This document shows positions 24,871-33,135 of a stretch of DNA of 35,784 nt, piece after piece (positions within the stretch are counted from its first letter, which is position 1; every line of letters starts with the position of its first letter). The stretch comes from an uncultured Flavonifractor sp. (GTDB lineage Bacteria > Bacillota > Clostridia > Oscillospirales > Oscillospiraceae). The stretch covers positions 1-35,784 of the forward strand of contig CALWXZ010000012.1 of NCBI GenBank assembly GCA_944385625.1, written 5' to 3'. Made by a program: the position numbers and the translations under genes. Under the pieces are notes generated by a model that had not been told where the DNA came from, did no database searches, and was given only the letters and a program-made list of their open reading frames with translations.

Positions 24871-25240
24871 GAAATGGCGGCAGACGCTGACCCGGGCCGG
24901 AATGGATGTGGATGAGGCCCTGGGCCGGTTTATGAACCTGGAGGAGATGCTGGAAAAATATCTGCTGCGCTTTCCCCAGGACCCCAACTTTTCCAAGCTG
25001 AAGCGGGCGCTGGAACATCGCCGGGCGGAGGAGGCTTATGAAGCGGCCCACGCCTTGAAGGGCGTGGCGGGCAACCTGTCCATGAAGCGGCTGTTTGAAG
25101 CGGCGAGCGGTATGGTGGAGCAGCTGAGAGGGGACGACTTGGCCGGGGCGGCAGACCGGCTGCCGGAGCTGGAGCAGCGGTATCTGGAGATGCTCCGGGC
25201 CATTGGGGACCACGGGCAGGGGGCCAGCACAACGGAATAG
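24857..25240 (+). CDS. HPt phosphotransfer protein
   Basis: This 127-residue all-helical protein contains the HPt signature AAHALKGVAGNLSM, with the phospho-accepting His near residue 64. It is the missing step between the receiver domain of the hybrid kinase and the receiver of the HD-GYP protein. The chosen start at 24857 overlaps the previous gene by 14 nt and has AGGGGAAGG upstream. An ATG two codons later (24863) is equally possible, and one at 24836 less so. The stop codon TAG lies inside what should be the P1 strand of the following riboswitch. Confidence 0.9.
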   Translation: MNMDEKWRQTLTRAGMDVDEALGRFMNLEEMLEKYLLRFPQDPNFSKLKRALEHRRAEEAYEAAHALKGVAGNLSMKRLFEAASGMVEQLRGDDLAGAADRLPELEQRYLEMLRAIGDHGQGASTTE

Positions 25241-25316
25241 CGGGGCAAAACCGCCGAAAGACGGTGACGCAAAGCTGTGGGTCTACGGCAGGAAACTGCT
25301 ATGATTGTCAGGCTGC
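25234..25316 (+). promoter_or_regulatory. Cyclic-di-GMP-I (GEMM-I) riboswitch aptamer
   Basis: The conserved GEMM-I core is plain: GGGGCAAAA, a P2 hairpin with CGAAAG loop (CCGCCGAAAGACGG), GTGACGCAAAGC, GGGTCTACGG, a P3 hairpin capped by GAAA (CAGGAAACTG), then CTATGATTGTCAGG. The GNRA loop of P2 and its docking in P3 are the class hallmark. The base expected to read the ligand (G20 in the Vibrio Vc2 aptamer, the middle G before CAAA) is G, which favours c-di-GMP over cGAMP. P1 can form from GAATAGC and GCT...TATTC. Its 3' strand is shared with the terminator that follows, so ligand binding should block termination (an ON switch). No promoter is visible between the HPt coding end and the aptamer. 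Confidence 0.93.
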
Positions 25317-25359
25317 AAAGAATATTCGGTTTTATCATCGGATTCTTTGCAGCTTTTTT
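25312..25359 (+). terminator. Riboswitch expression platform: intrinsic terminator
   Basis: GCTGCAAAGAAT (25312-25323) pairs perfectly with ATTCTTTGCAGC (25342-25353), and six Ts follow. The first bases of the left arm are also the 3' strand of aptamer P1, so the two structures exclude each other. The start codon of the VTC gene lies 15 nt beyond. Confidence 0.92.
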
Positions 25360-25374
25360 GTTGGGAGGAAGGCC

Positions 25375-26070
25375 ATGAATGAAGTATTTCGTCAGGAAAA
25401 AAAGTACTTGATGAATCTGCCCGATATGCAGCGGCTGGCCTGGTCGCTGGAAAGGGTGCTGCACCCCGACCCCCACAATGGGGCCCAGGGCTATCACATC
25501 CGGTCGCTCTACTTTGATACAATGAATGACGACGACTATGAGAACAAGATTGACGGGGTGTTCCTCCGGCGGAAAATCCGCCTGCGGATCTATGACCCGG
25601 CGGCGGATTTTGCCATGCTGGAGATGAAGCAGAAGGAGGGGGGATACCAGAAAAAACGCTCCCTCCGGGTGAGCCGGCAGGACGCCCAGACCCTTGCCCG
25701 GGGGCGGTATGACTGCCTGCTGGGCTATGATGAGCCCTTTGCCGTGGAGTGTTATGGCCTGATGAATATGTGCTGTTACCGGCCGAAGACCATTGTGGAA
25801 TACCGGCGGAAGGCCTTTATTGCCAAGGAAAACCGCATCCGGATCACCTTTGACCACCAGATCCGGGCGACGGAAACCTGTTGGGATCTGTTTTCCCCGG
25901 CGCTGAACCTCTACCCCGTGCTGGATGCCTTCAACGGAGTGCTGGAGGTCAAATTTAACGGCTTTTTGCTCAGTTACATCAAAGACCTGATTAACGGCGC
26001 CAACCGCTCTGAGCTGTCGGTCAGCAAATATTGTATGGCCCGGAGCGCCACGCTGAAATTTGGATTCTAG
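25375..26070 (+). CDS. VTC-domain (triphosphate tunnel) protein
   Basis: This 231-residue cytoplasmic protein is of the VTC/polyphosphate-polymerase family. The tunnel-lining charged residues are kept: EKKYLM near residue 8, YFDT near 45, RRKIRLRIYD near 64, the LEMKQKE strand near 82, YRRKAF near 143, RITFD near 156, and LEVKFNG near 190. The family binds polyphosphate or triphosphate substrates; some members polymerise phosphate from ATP. In bacteria such genes often sit beside DUF4956 and CotH genes in polysaccharide loci, and their role there is not settled. It is the first gene behind the riboswitch terminator, with GGGAGGAAGG as ribosome site. A longer frame through the riboswitch is not credible. 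Confidence 0.9.
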   Translation: MNEVFRQEKKYLMNLPDMQRLAWSLERVLHPDPHNGAQGYHIRSLYFDTMNDDDYENKIDGVFLRRKIRLRIYDPAADFAMLEMKQKEGGYQKKRSLRVSRQDAQTLARGRYDCLLGYDEPFAVECYGLMNMCCYRPKTIVEYRRKAFIAKENRIRITFDHQIRATETCWDLFSPALNLYPVLDAFNGVLEVKFNGFLLSYIKDLINGANRSELSVSKYCMARSATLKFGF

Positions 26071-26095
26071 CAGAGAAAGAAGAGGAGTAAACCCA

Positions 26096-26791
26096 ATGAG
26101 GCAAATGCTTTATGAGCTGTTTGAAAACACAGGCCAGCTGGATCTTCGGAGTATTCTGATCCGGCTGATTATGGCCACCGTCATCGCCTTTTTTATCGCC
26201 CTGTCCTATAAGATCTCTCACGAGGGGAGCATCTATAGCAAGAAATTCAATGTGTCCCTGATGGCGCTCACCGTCATTACCACCTCGGTGATGGTGGTGA
26301 TCGGCAACAACGTGGCGCTGTCCCTGGGCATGGTGGGCGCCCTTTCCATCGTGCGCTTCCGGACGGCCATCAAGGATTCCAGAGACACGGTCTATATTTT
26401 CTGGACCATCGTGGTGGGTATCTGCTGCGGCGCGGGAGATTTCTGGATTGCCGCCGTGGGCAGCGCATTCACCTTCCTGGTGCTGCTGATCTTCGGACGG
26501 ATCAAAAATGACGAACGGATGCTGCTGATTATCCGCGCTTCCAGAGTCAACGAGGAGCGGATCGAGGCGCTGATCTACCAGTATTACAACCGCAAGGCCA
26601 ACCTGCGGGTAAAAAACACCACCGAAACCAGCGTGGAGTTTATCTATGAGCTGAGCAGGCGCACCGTGGAGGCGGGGGCCAGAGGGAAGAAGGGGAGCGG
26701 CCCCAAAAAGAGCATTACAAGCGCGATCTATGACCTGGGCAACATTGAATATTGCAATCTTGTGGCACAAAACGATGAGATCAGCAGCTGA
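26096..26791 (+). CDS. DUF4956 membrane protein
   Basis: This 231-residue protein has about four membrane helices in residues 18-145 (ILIRLIMATVIAFFIALSY, VSLMALTVITTSVMVVIG, TVYIFWTIVVGICCG, WIAAVGSAFTFLVLLIFG). The conserved GMVGALSIVRFRTAIKD loop is the hallmark of DUF4956. A soluble alpha/beta tail from about 150 resembles a small ferredoxin-like or ACT-like fold. The start at 26096 has AGAGGAG upstream. The constant neighbourhood with VTC proteins suggests a membrane partner of the VTC enzyme, possibly a channel or anchor. That is inferred from context, as no activity is known to me. Confidence 0.9.
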   Translation: MRQMLYELFENTGQLDLRSILIRLIMATVIAFFIALSYKISHEGSIYSKKFNVSLMALTVITTSVMVVIGNNVALSLGMVGALSIVRFRTAIKDSRDTVYIFWTIVVGICCGAGDFWIAAVGSAFTFLVLLIFGRIKNDERMLLIIRASRVNEERIEALIYQYYNRKANLRVKNTTETSVEFIYELSRRTVEAGARGKKGSGPKKSITSAIYDLGNIEYCNLVAQNDEISS

Positions 26792-26818
26792 CGCCGTGGG
26801 ATTGGAAGGGGGGATTGG

Positions 26819-28318
26819 ATGAAATACCGTATCCTGGGTGTGACCGCGGCGGTTCTGGTGGTGCTGACGGCGGCCACCGTCACCGCGTTGGACCGGGAAA
26901 ACCCCAACAACCGGGTGCATCAGCACCTGACAGCCCGCCAGCCGGACGCCGGCTGTGACTGTGACGGCACGCAGCTGTGTACCCATCTGCCCCTGTTGGT
27001 AATCGACACGGAGGGACAGGAGATCCCCGGCGAGCCGCTGTCGGAGGACGGGCTGACCCTGGAGGAGGGGGGAGACGTGGGCTACGAGTACAACCATGTT
27101 ACCCTGGCGCCCGACGGGAGCACCACCATCGTATGCCAGGTACAGGTAATGGAGGGAGAGAACCAGAACCATCATCTGACCGACACGCCCTCCCAGGAGC
27201 TGACTGCCCGGGTGCGGATTCGGGGCAATACCTCCCGTATGTTTGACAAGAAAGGTTACCTTTTGAACATCACGGGGGACGACGGCGTGGAGAACAAGGA
27301 CGTGAGTCTGGCGGGGATGACGCCCCACCACCAGTGGGCGCTGCACGGCCCCTTTCTGGACAAGAGCCTGATGCGCAACTATATGTGGTACAACATCGCC
27401 GGGGAGATTATGGACTACGCCCCCAATGTGCGCTTTTGCGAGCTGGTCATCAACGGGGAATATCAGGGCCTGTATGTCCTGACGGAGACCATCACCAACG
27501 CCGAAGACGGCCGGCTGGACATGAGTATGCCGGGGGACAGCACGGCAAAAGTGAGCTATGTGATCCGTCTGGACCGGGGGAGCAGCAATACGTTCAAAAA
27601 CATCGAGACCTTCAGTATGTACGCCATGCGCAATCACAATATCATTGATATCGTCTACCCGGGCACAGAGAACCTGACCCCCCAGCGCGTGGAGTATATC
27701 CGTCAGGACTTTTCCGACTTTGAGAAGAGCCTGTACTCCTACGACTACGATACGGAACCCTATGCCTGGTGGAATGACGCTGATATGGACAGTTTGGTGG
27801 ACTACTTCATCCTCAACGAGTTCACCTGCAACTATGACGTGGGCTCCCGATCCACTTATATCTATAAAGATATCAGGGGCAAATTCAAGATGTGCCTCTG
27901 GGATATGAACGCTAGCTGCGACAACTTCCATTTCAGCCAGACAGATCCCCAGGGCTTTCAGATGCAAAATATCACCTGGTTTTATATGCTGTGCAAGGAT
28001 GAGCATTTTGTCAACCGGGTGATTGATCGGTACCGGGAACTGCGGGAGAGCTATCTCAGCCCGGAGTATCTGGACGCCTATATTGACCAGGTTGTCGCCT
28101 ACCTGGGGCCCGCCATCGACCGGAATTTTGAGGTATGGGGGTATTCCTTTCAGGAGTACACTCCGCTGTGGCCCACTGACCGGAACCCGGCGGACTATGA
28201 GGCGGCGGTACAGCAGCTGAAGGACTTCCTCCGTCAGCGGGGCGACTGGATGGACGAAAATATTGAAATCCTGCTGCAATACTGCCATGAGTCCAAGATC
28301 AAGAAATTCAACCACTGA
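26819..28318 (+). CDS. CotH kinase-like protein, membrane anchored
   Basis: This 499-residue protein starts with a hydrophobic export/anchor helix at about 5-24, then a short Cys-rich stretch (CDCDGTQLC) and a CotH domain at about 100-480. Typical CotH segments are RIRGNTSRMFDKKGY near 138, HGPFLDKSLMRNYMWYN near 177, NGEYQGLYVLTETI near 217, and LWDMNASCDN near 360. CotH proteins are atypical kinases; the spore-coat member phosphorylates coat proteins. Here it should face outside, where a kinase would need an unusual phosphate donor, or the fold may act differently. The metal-binding W-D-x-D seen in many family members reads W-D-M-N. It sits in the riboswitch operon 27 nt after DUF4956. Confidence 0.88.
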   Translation: MKYRILGVTAAVLVVLTAATVTALDRENPNNRVHQHLTARQPDAGCDCDGTQLCTHLPLLVIDTEGQEIPGEPLSEDGLTLEEGGDVGYEYNHVTLAPDGSTTIVCQVQVMEGENQNHHLTDTPSQELTARVRIRGNTSRMFDKKGYLLNITGDDGVENKDVSLAGMTPHHQWALHGPFLDKSLMRNYMWYNIAGEIMDYAPNVRFCELVINGEYQGLYVLTETITNAEDGRLDMSMPGDSTAKVSYVIRLDRGSSNTFKNIETFSMYAMRNHNIIDIVYPGTENLTPQRVEYIRQDFSDFEKSLYSYDYDTEPYAWWNDADMDSLVDYFILNEFTCNYDVGSRSTYIYKDIRGKFKMCLWDMNASCDNFHFSQTDPQGFQMQNITWFYMLCKDEHFVNRVIDRYRELRESYLSPEYLDAYIDQVVAYLGPAIDRNFEVWGYSFQEYTPLWPTDRNPADYEAAVQQLKDFLRQRGDWMDENIEILLQYCHESKIKKFNH

Positions 28319-28339
28319 CCGGGAAGGGAGGCGGGCGCC

Positions 28340-30586
28340 ATGAAAAAGTTTATCATAGGGGCGTGTGCGGTGGTGCTCCTTCTCATCACCTGGAACATTG
28401 CCTACTACCAGCTGGGCATCTATATCGATCTCAATCCCGACGCCCCGGTGACCACCTTCATGACCACCGATTCCGACACCATATATATGGAGCGGGAGGG
28501 GGAAAAGGTCCCCTTTGAGATTCGTGGCGTCAATATGGGTGTGGGACTGCCGGGGGAGTGGTCCACAGATTACGCCATCGACCAGGAGACCTACCTGCGC
28601 TGGTTTGGGTGGATTCAGGAGATGGGCGCCAATACCATCCGGGTCTACACCATTCTTCACGACGACTTTTATAATGCCTTTTATACATACAACACCCGGC
28701 GGGAGGAGGCCGGGGAGGAGCCTCTGTGGCTCATCCACGGGGTTTGGGTCAACGACTATATCCAGAACTCCCACCGGGACGCCTATGACGACGACTTCCG
28801 GCAGACGCTGATCGACGACTGCCGTACGGTGGTGGACATTCTGCATGGGCAGAAGACCGTGTCCCTGGGCAGAGGAACAGGGTCCGGCTCCTACCGGCGG
28901 GACGTGTCGCAGTGGGTGATCGCCTACATCGTTGGCGTGGAGTGGGAGGATGTGACCGTCACCTACACCGACCACAAGTATCCGGACAGAAATCAGTATG
29001 TGGGAGACTATCTGTACACGACGGAGGATGCCTCGCCCTTTGAGGCCATGCTGTGCGAGGTGGGGGACCAGATCATCGCCTACGAATCGGGCCGCTATAA
29101 GCAGCAGCGCCTGCTGGCCTTCTCCAACTGGCCCACCACCGATCCCTTCGCTTACCCCGATGAAATCACCCGCTTTTTCATGAAATGCGCCAAGGTGGAT
29201 GTGGAGCACATCCGGGCGACGGATGACTTTCTGGCGGGGCAATTTGCCTCCTATCACGTCTACCCCTATTATCCGGACTACCTCAACTATATGCTGCACA
29301 CGCCGGAGGCGGGGCAGGAAGAGGAGCAGGAGCAGCCCCTCGCCCAGGACCCGATTACCTGGGATCAGGGGGTGCCCATCGAGACCTATCTCCCAGGCGG
29401 GGCCCAGGCAAGCTTTCTGGATGACAGCGGACAGCCCAATACTTACTACACCTATCTGAAAGCCCTGACCAATTACCACACCATACCGGTGGTCATTTCG
29501 GAGTACGGGGTGTCCACCGGCCGGGGAATGGCCCAGCGGGATTACAATACCGGGCGCAACCAGGGAAATATGTCCGAACAGGACCAGGGTCAGGCGATCA
29601 TCGACTGCTATGAGGACATTATGGCCGCGGGCTGCGCGGGCAGCTGCGTATTTTCCTGGCAGGACGAGTGGTTCAAGCGCACCTGGAACACCATGCACGC
29701 CGTGGATCTGGACAAAACCCCCTATTGGAGCGATTATCAGACCAACGAGCAGTACTTTGGCCTGCTGTCCTTTGACCCGGGAAAGGAGAGCAGCGTATGC
29801 TATGTGGATGGGGACGTTTCAGAGTGGACGCAGGAGGATCTGGTGTTCTCCGAGGAGGGGCTCTCCCTCTCCATGAAGTATGACGAGAAGTTCCTCTATT
29901 TTCTCATCCGGAAGGAGGGTTTCTCCCCCCAGACCGATACGCTCTATCTTCCCATAGATACCACGCCCAAGACGGGCAGCACCTACTGCAAGAATTACGA
30001 CATCAGCTTTGAGCGGGCCTGCGATTTCCTTATTGTCATAGACGGGGAGGAGAACAGCCGGGTGTTGGTGCAGGAGCGCTATGAGGTAATCAGGGCCATG
30101 TTCCTCCATGAGATCGAGGACCGGGACCCCTACCTGGAGCCGGTGGACAAGGATACGCCCATCTTCAAGCCCATTATGCTCATGCTCCAGACGGCGACGC
30201 CGCTGCTCACCGGAAACTGGGAGGCCACCGCGGAGACCTACGAGACCGGAAAGCTGACCTACGGCAACGCCAATCCTCAGGACGAGGCGTTCAACTCCCT
30301 GGCCGACTTCATCTTTGCCGGGGACTATGTGGAGCTGAAGCTGCCCTGGCAGCTGCTCAATTTCGCCAATCCATCCGAGATGGAGATTCACGATGACTAC
30401 TATGAGCACTACGGGGTGGAGTACCTCCAGATTGATACCATGTATGTGGGTCTCACCGACCGGGAACGCCGGGAACACCGGGTGCCCATGGCGGCCGTGC
30501 CGCTGGAGGGCTGGGGAAAGACGGTTACCTACCATGAGCGGCTGAAGGAATCCTACTATATGCTCCAGTCCTACTGGAGCGGCTGA
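28340..30586 (+). CDS. Membrane-anchored glycoside hydrolase-like protein (clan GH-A type) with CBM9-like tail
   Basis: This 748-residue protein has an N-terminal signal anchor at about 5-25 and an external TIM-barrel-like domain at about 55-480. Its pattern recalls clan GH-A: RGVNMGVGLPGEW near 62, NTIRVYTI near 97, IVGVEWE near 198 (possible acid/base Glu) and ISEYGVSTGRG near 388 (possible nucleophile Glu). Asn, usual before the acid/base Glu, is replaced by Val. A C-terminal beta-rich domain from about 490 (YVDGDVSEWTQEDL, KYDEKFLYFLI) resembles CBM9-like sugar-binding modules. Synthase-dependent polysaccharide systems usually contain such a hydrolase to trim or release the polymer. The exact family cannot be fixed by eye. 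Confidence 0.75.
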   Translation: MKKFIIGACAVVLLLITWNIAYYQLGIYIDLNPDAPVTTFMTTDSDTIYMEREGEKVPFEIRGVNMGVGLPGEWSTDYAIDQETYLRWFGWIQEMGANTIRVYTILHDDFYNAFYTYNTRREEAGEEPLWLIHGVWVNDYIQNSHRDAYDDDFRQTLIDDCRTVVDILHGQKTVSLGRGTGSGSYRRDVSQWVIAYIVGVEWEDVTVTYTDHKYPDRNQYVGDYLYTTEDASPFEAMLCEVGDQIIAYESGRYKQQRLLAFSNWPTTDPFAYPDEITRFFMKCAKVDVEHIRATDDFLAGQFASYHVYPYYPDYLNYMLHTPEAGQEEEQEQPLAQDPITWDQGVPIETYLPGGAQASFLDDSGQPNTYYTYLKALTNYHTIPVVISEYGVSTGRGMAQRDYNTGRNQGNMSEQDQGQAIIDCYEDIMAAGCAGSCVFSWQDEWFKRTWNTMHAVDLDKTPYWSDYQTNEQYFGLLSFDPGKESSVCYVDGDVSEWTQEDLVFSEEGLSLSMKYDEKFLYFLIRKEGFSPQTDTLYLPIDTTPKTGSTYCKNYDISFERACDFLIVIDGEENSRVLVQERYEVIRAMFLHEIEDRDPYLEPVDKDTPIFKPIMLMLQTATPLLTGNWEATAETYETGKLTYGNANPQDEAFNSLADFIFAGDYVELKLPWQLLNFANPSEMEIHDDYYEHYGVEYLQIDTMYVGLTDRERREHRVPMAAVPLEGWGKTVTYHERLKESYYMLQSYWSG

Positions 30587-30610
30587 GTGCTGCAAGAGAG
30601 GAGGGCGGAT

Positions 30611-31714
30611 ATGGGAATTGAGACGATGCTCTATTTTTACGGAGCTGTCTGCGTCAGTATGATCGCCTTTAATCTGATCTACAATACGCTGCTTAAGCGC
30701 AGCCAGCTGCGGCTGGGCAAGCGGTGCCGGCGGCTGGAGGCCCGAATTGCGCCCCAGCTGAAGCTGCTCCGCCGGGGAGAGCACGTCCAGGAGGAGCACC
30801 TGGCCTATCTGCGGCACCGGCTGTGCCGGGTAAAGAATCTGATCGCCTTCGATCAGATATTGAGGCAGTATCTCCAAAAGGAGCAGGAGGCCTGGGAGCT
30901 GCGCTATCTGGACCAGATCCAGCCTGTCATATTGCATCTGGCGCTGGTCTATCAGAAACGCAGCAACATAAACGCGGCCTATTTCTCTTACTTTCTCTCC
31001 CGCTATATGGCGCCCAAACATATGCCCATCCACTCCATCCAGGGCATTTTACTGGACTACATCCGAAAGGAAAACCTGTATTGCCGCGTCAATGGGCTGC
31101 GGGCGCTCTACCGGTTCGGCAATGCGGAGAGCATCGTGACCGCCCTGGAGATCCAGGACGAGGGTCAGGTATTCCTGCACGAAAAGATCCTGACGGAGGG
31201 CCTGCTGACCTTTACCGGCGACCACAGGGAGCTGATTGACACCCTGTGGGCCAGGCTGGGCCAGTTTTCGGCCCGGACCCAGCTGGCCATTTCCAACTAT
31301 ATCCGCTTTCAGACGGGGGAGTATACCGGGCAGATGCTGGAGGTCCTGCTGGACGAGACCAGGGACAAGGAGCTGCGGCTGTCTGCCATCCGCTATTTCG
31401 GGCGTTACTGCTACGAGCCGGCGCTGGAGACACTGCTGGCCTTTGCCGGACAGAGCGATCCGGAGCTGTGGGAATACGCCACGGTCAGCGTCTCCGCCCT
31501 GGCCCGATATCCGGGCCAGCGGGTAATCGAAACCCTCAAGCAGGCCCTCCACAGCGCCAACTGGTATGTGCGCTATGCAGCGGCGGCCAGCCTGGAGGCC
31601 CAGAATGTGGACTACGAGAGCCTGCTGGGCGTGATCGCAGGCGGCGACCGGTATGCCCGAGAGATGATGATGTACCGGCTGGAATCCGGCAAGATGCAGA
31701 AAGCGAGTGTTTGA
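30611..31714 (+). CDS. HEAT-repeat membrane-anchored protein
   Basis: This 367-residue protein has one membrane helix at about 4-24 (MLYFYGAVCVSMIAFNLIY), followed by a strongly basic segment (RLGKRCRR), which places the rest in the cytoplasm. From about 130 to 360 it is built of paired helices with HEAT-like pattern (LRLSAIRYFGRY, LWEYATVSVSALARY, WYVRYAAAASLEAQ). It has no catalytic motif and should act as a scaffold. The ATG at 30611 is preferred to a GTG at 30587 because GAGGAGG lies upstream. Only 3 nt separate it from the glycosyltransferase gene, which fits a co-assembling partner of the synthase. Confidence 0.85.
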   Translation: MGIETMLYFYGAVCVSMIAFNLIYNTLLKRSQLRLGKRCRRLEARIAPQLKLLRRGEHVQEEHLAYLRHRLCRVKNLIAFDQILRQYLQKEQEAWELRYLDQIQPVILHLALVYQKRSNINAAYFSYFLSRYMAPKHMPIHSIQGILLDYIRKENLYCRVNGLRALYRFGNAESIVTALEIQDEGQVFLHEKILTEGLLTFTGDHRELIDTLWARLGQFSARTQLAISNYIRFQTGEYTGQMLEVLLDETRDKELRLSAIRYFGRYCYEPALETLLAFAGQSDPELWEYATVSVSALARYPGQRVIETLKQALHSANWYVRYAAAASLEAQNVDYESLLGVIAGGDRYAREMMMYRLESGKMQKASV

Positions 31715-31717
31715 CCC

Positions 31718-33121
31718 ATGATGGATGCCTTCAAGTTGTTTTTTAGCGGTGTGGGCGTGTTCTTTATCCTCTATATGATCGGCTATGCCAGCTTCCTGTT
31801 TTTATCCGTTACCGTGGGCTCCACAACCCTCTATCAGCTGCGGCGCCGCAACCAGCTGAAAAATGAGCTGCTCCAGGATTACTATGTGCCAGTGAGCATT
31901 ATTGTCCCCGCCTATAATGAGGAGATTACCATCTGCTCCACCATCCGGTCTCTGCTTAGTCTGGAGTACCGCATCTATGAGATTGTCGTTGTGGATGACG
32001 GCTCGACAGACAATACCGCCCAGATCCTGCGGGAGACCTTTCATATGCGCCAGATCACCCGCCCGATCCATCGCAGCATCCCCTGCAAGCAGGCCCGGGC
32101 CGTCTTTGAGGCGTGGGACTTCAAAGTGCCCATCACGCTGATTCAGAAGGAAAACGGCGGTAAGGCCGACGCGCTGAACATGGGGATCAATGCCTGCCGC
32201 TACCCCTACTTTATCTGCATGGACGCCGATTCGGTGCTCCAGTATGACTCCCTGGAGAAAATCGTGCGCTGCGTGGTGGAGGAGGGCGACGTGGTGGCGG
32301 TAGGCGGCGCCGTGCGGCCCTGCAACGGGGCGGAGATCCAAAATGGACGGGTGGTGTCCTACCATTTGCCCAACCGGGTTCTGCCCTGTATGCAGGTGCT
32401 GGAATATGACCGCTCCTTCCTGGCCGCCCGGATTCTGTTTGACCGTTTCAACGGCAGCATCATCATCTCCGGCGCCTTCGGCCTGTTTAAAAAGAGCGTT
32501 GTGGTGGATGTGGGCGGCTATGACCCCAACACCATGGGGGAGGACATGGAGCTGGTGGTCAAGCTCCACGCGTTCTGCCGGGAGCATGGGATTCCCTACC
32601 GGGTCAGATACGCCACCGATGCCGTTTGCTGGACCCAGGCACCGGAAAAACTAAAGGACCTGTGCAAGCAGCGCAGGCGGTGGCACATCGGCCTGTTCCA
32701 GAGCATGATGCGCCACAGAAGAATGTTGGCCAATCCCAAGTACGGCCTGGTGGGCATCATATCCTATCTGTACTTTCTCATCTATGAACTGCTGTCGCCC
32801 TACATTGAGATTTTTGGCGTGGTGACCATCCTCATCGCCTTTGGGCTGGATTTGATAAACGTGCCGTTTATGATTCTGTTTTTCGGCATCTATGTGCTGT
32901 ACTCCGCGATTCTGTCCCTGACCGCATTTTTTGCGCGCATCCACACCATCGATTTGAAGCTGCTGTTTTCTGACGTGCTCAAAGCCATTGGACTGTGCGT
33001 CCTGGAGGTCTCCTGTCTGCGGTTTATCCTGGCGTGGGTGCGGGCCAGATCGTTGATCGGGTATCAAAAGAAAAAGCAGACCTGGGGAAAGATTGAACGC
33101 AAGAAGATCCATTTTGAGTGA
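31718..33121 (+). CDS. Processive family-2 glycosyltransferase (polysaccharide synthase)
   Basis: This 467-residue membrane synthase of the BcsA/IcaA/HasA type has an N-terminal helix at about 8-35, a GT2 domain (SIIVPAYNEE near 60, VVDDGST near 90, GGKADALN near 147, DADS near 168), the acceptor-site GEDMEL near 269, and the QRRRW motif near 318 that marks processive synthases. About four C-terminal helices form the polymer channel. There is no PilZ domain: the protein ends about 30 residues after the last helix. Direct control by c-di-GMP through PilZ is therefore unlikely, which leaves the riboswitch as the visible control. Sugar specificity (glucose or N-acetylglucosamine) cannot be told from the sequence. 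Confidence 0.92.
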   Translation: MMDAFKLFFSGVGVFFILYMIGYASFLFLSVTVGSTTLYQLRRRNQLKNELLQDYYVPVSIIVPAYNEEITICSTIRSLLSLEYRIYEIVVVDDGSTDNTAQILRETFHMRQITRPIHRSIPCKQARAVFEAWDFKVPITLIQKENGGKADALNMGINACRYPYFICMDADSVLQYDSLEKIVRCVVEEGDVVAVGGAVRPCNGAEIQNGRVVSYHLPNRVLPCMQVLEYDRSFLAARILFDRFNGSIIISGAFGLFKKSVVVDVGGYDPNTMGEDMELVVKLHAFCREHGIPYRVRYATDAVCWTQAPEKLKDLCKQRRRWHIGLFQSMMRHRRMLANPKYGLVGIISYLYFLIYELLSPYIEIFGVVTILIAFGLDLINVPFMILFFGIYVLYSAILSLTAFFARIHTIDLKLLFSDVLKAIGLCVLEVSCLRFILAWVRARSLIGYQKKKQTWGKIERKKIHFE

Positions 33122-33135
33122 GGAGGTCGCTTCAA

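Noticed and set aside
25264..25374. An N-terminal extension of the VTC protein reading through the riboswitch
   Set aside because: The extension would be coded by the aptamer and terminator hairpin. The family N-terminus and a ribosome site begin at 25375.
26021..29698. A 1,225-residue open frame on the minus strand across the VTC-CotH-hydrolase genes
   Set aside because: It spans four recognisable plus-strand genes and their ribosome sites, matches no family, and has the same H/G/V-rich shadow composition.
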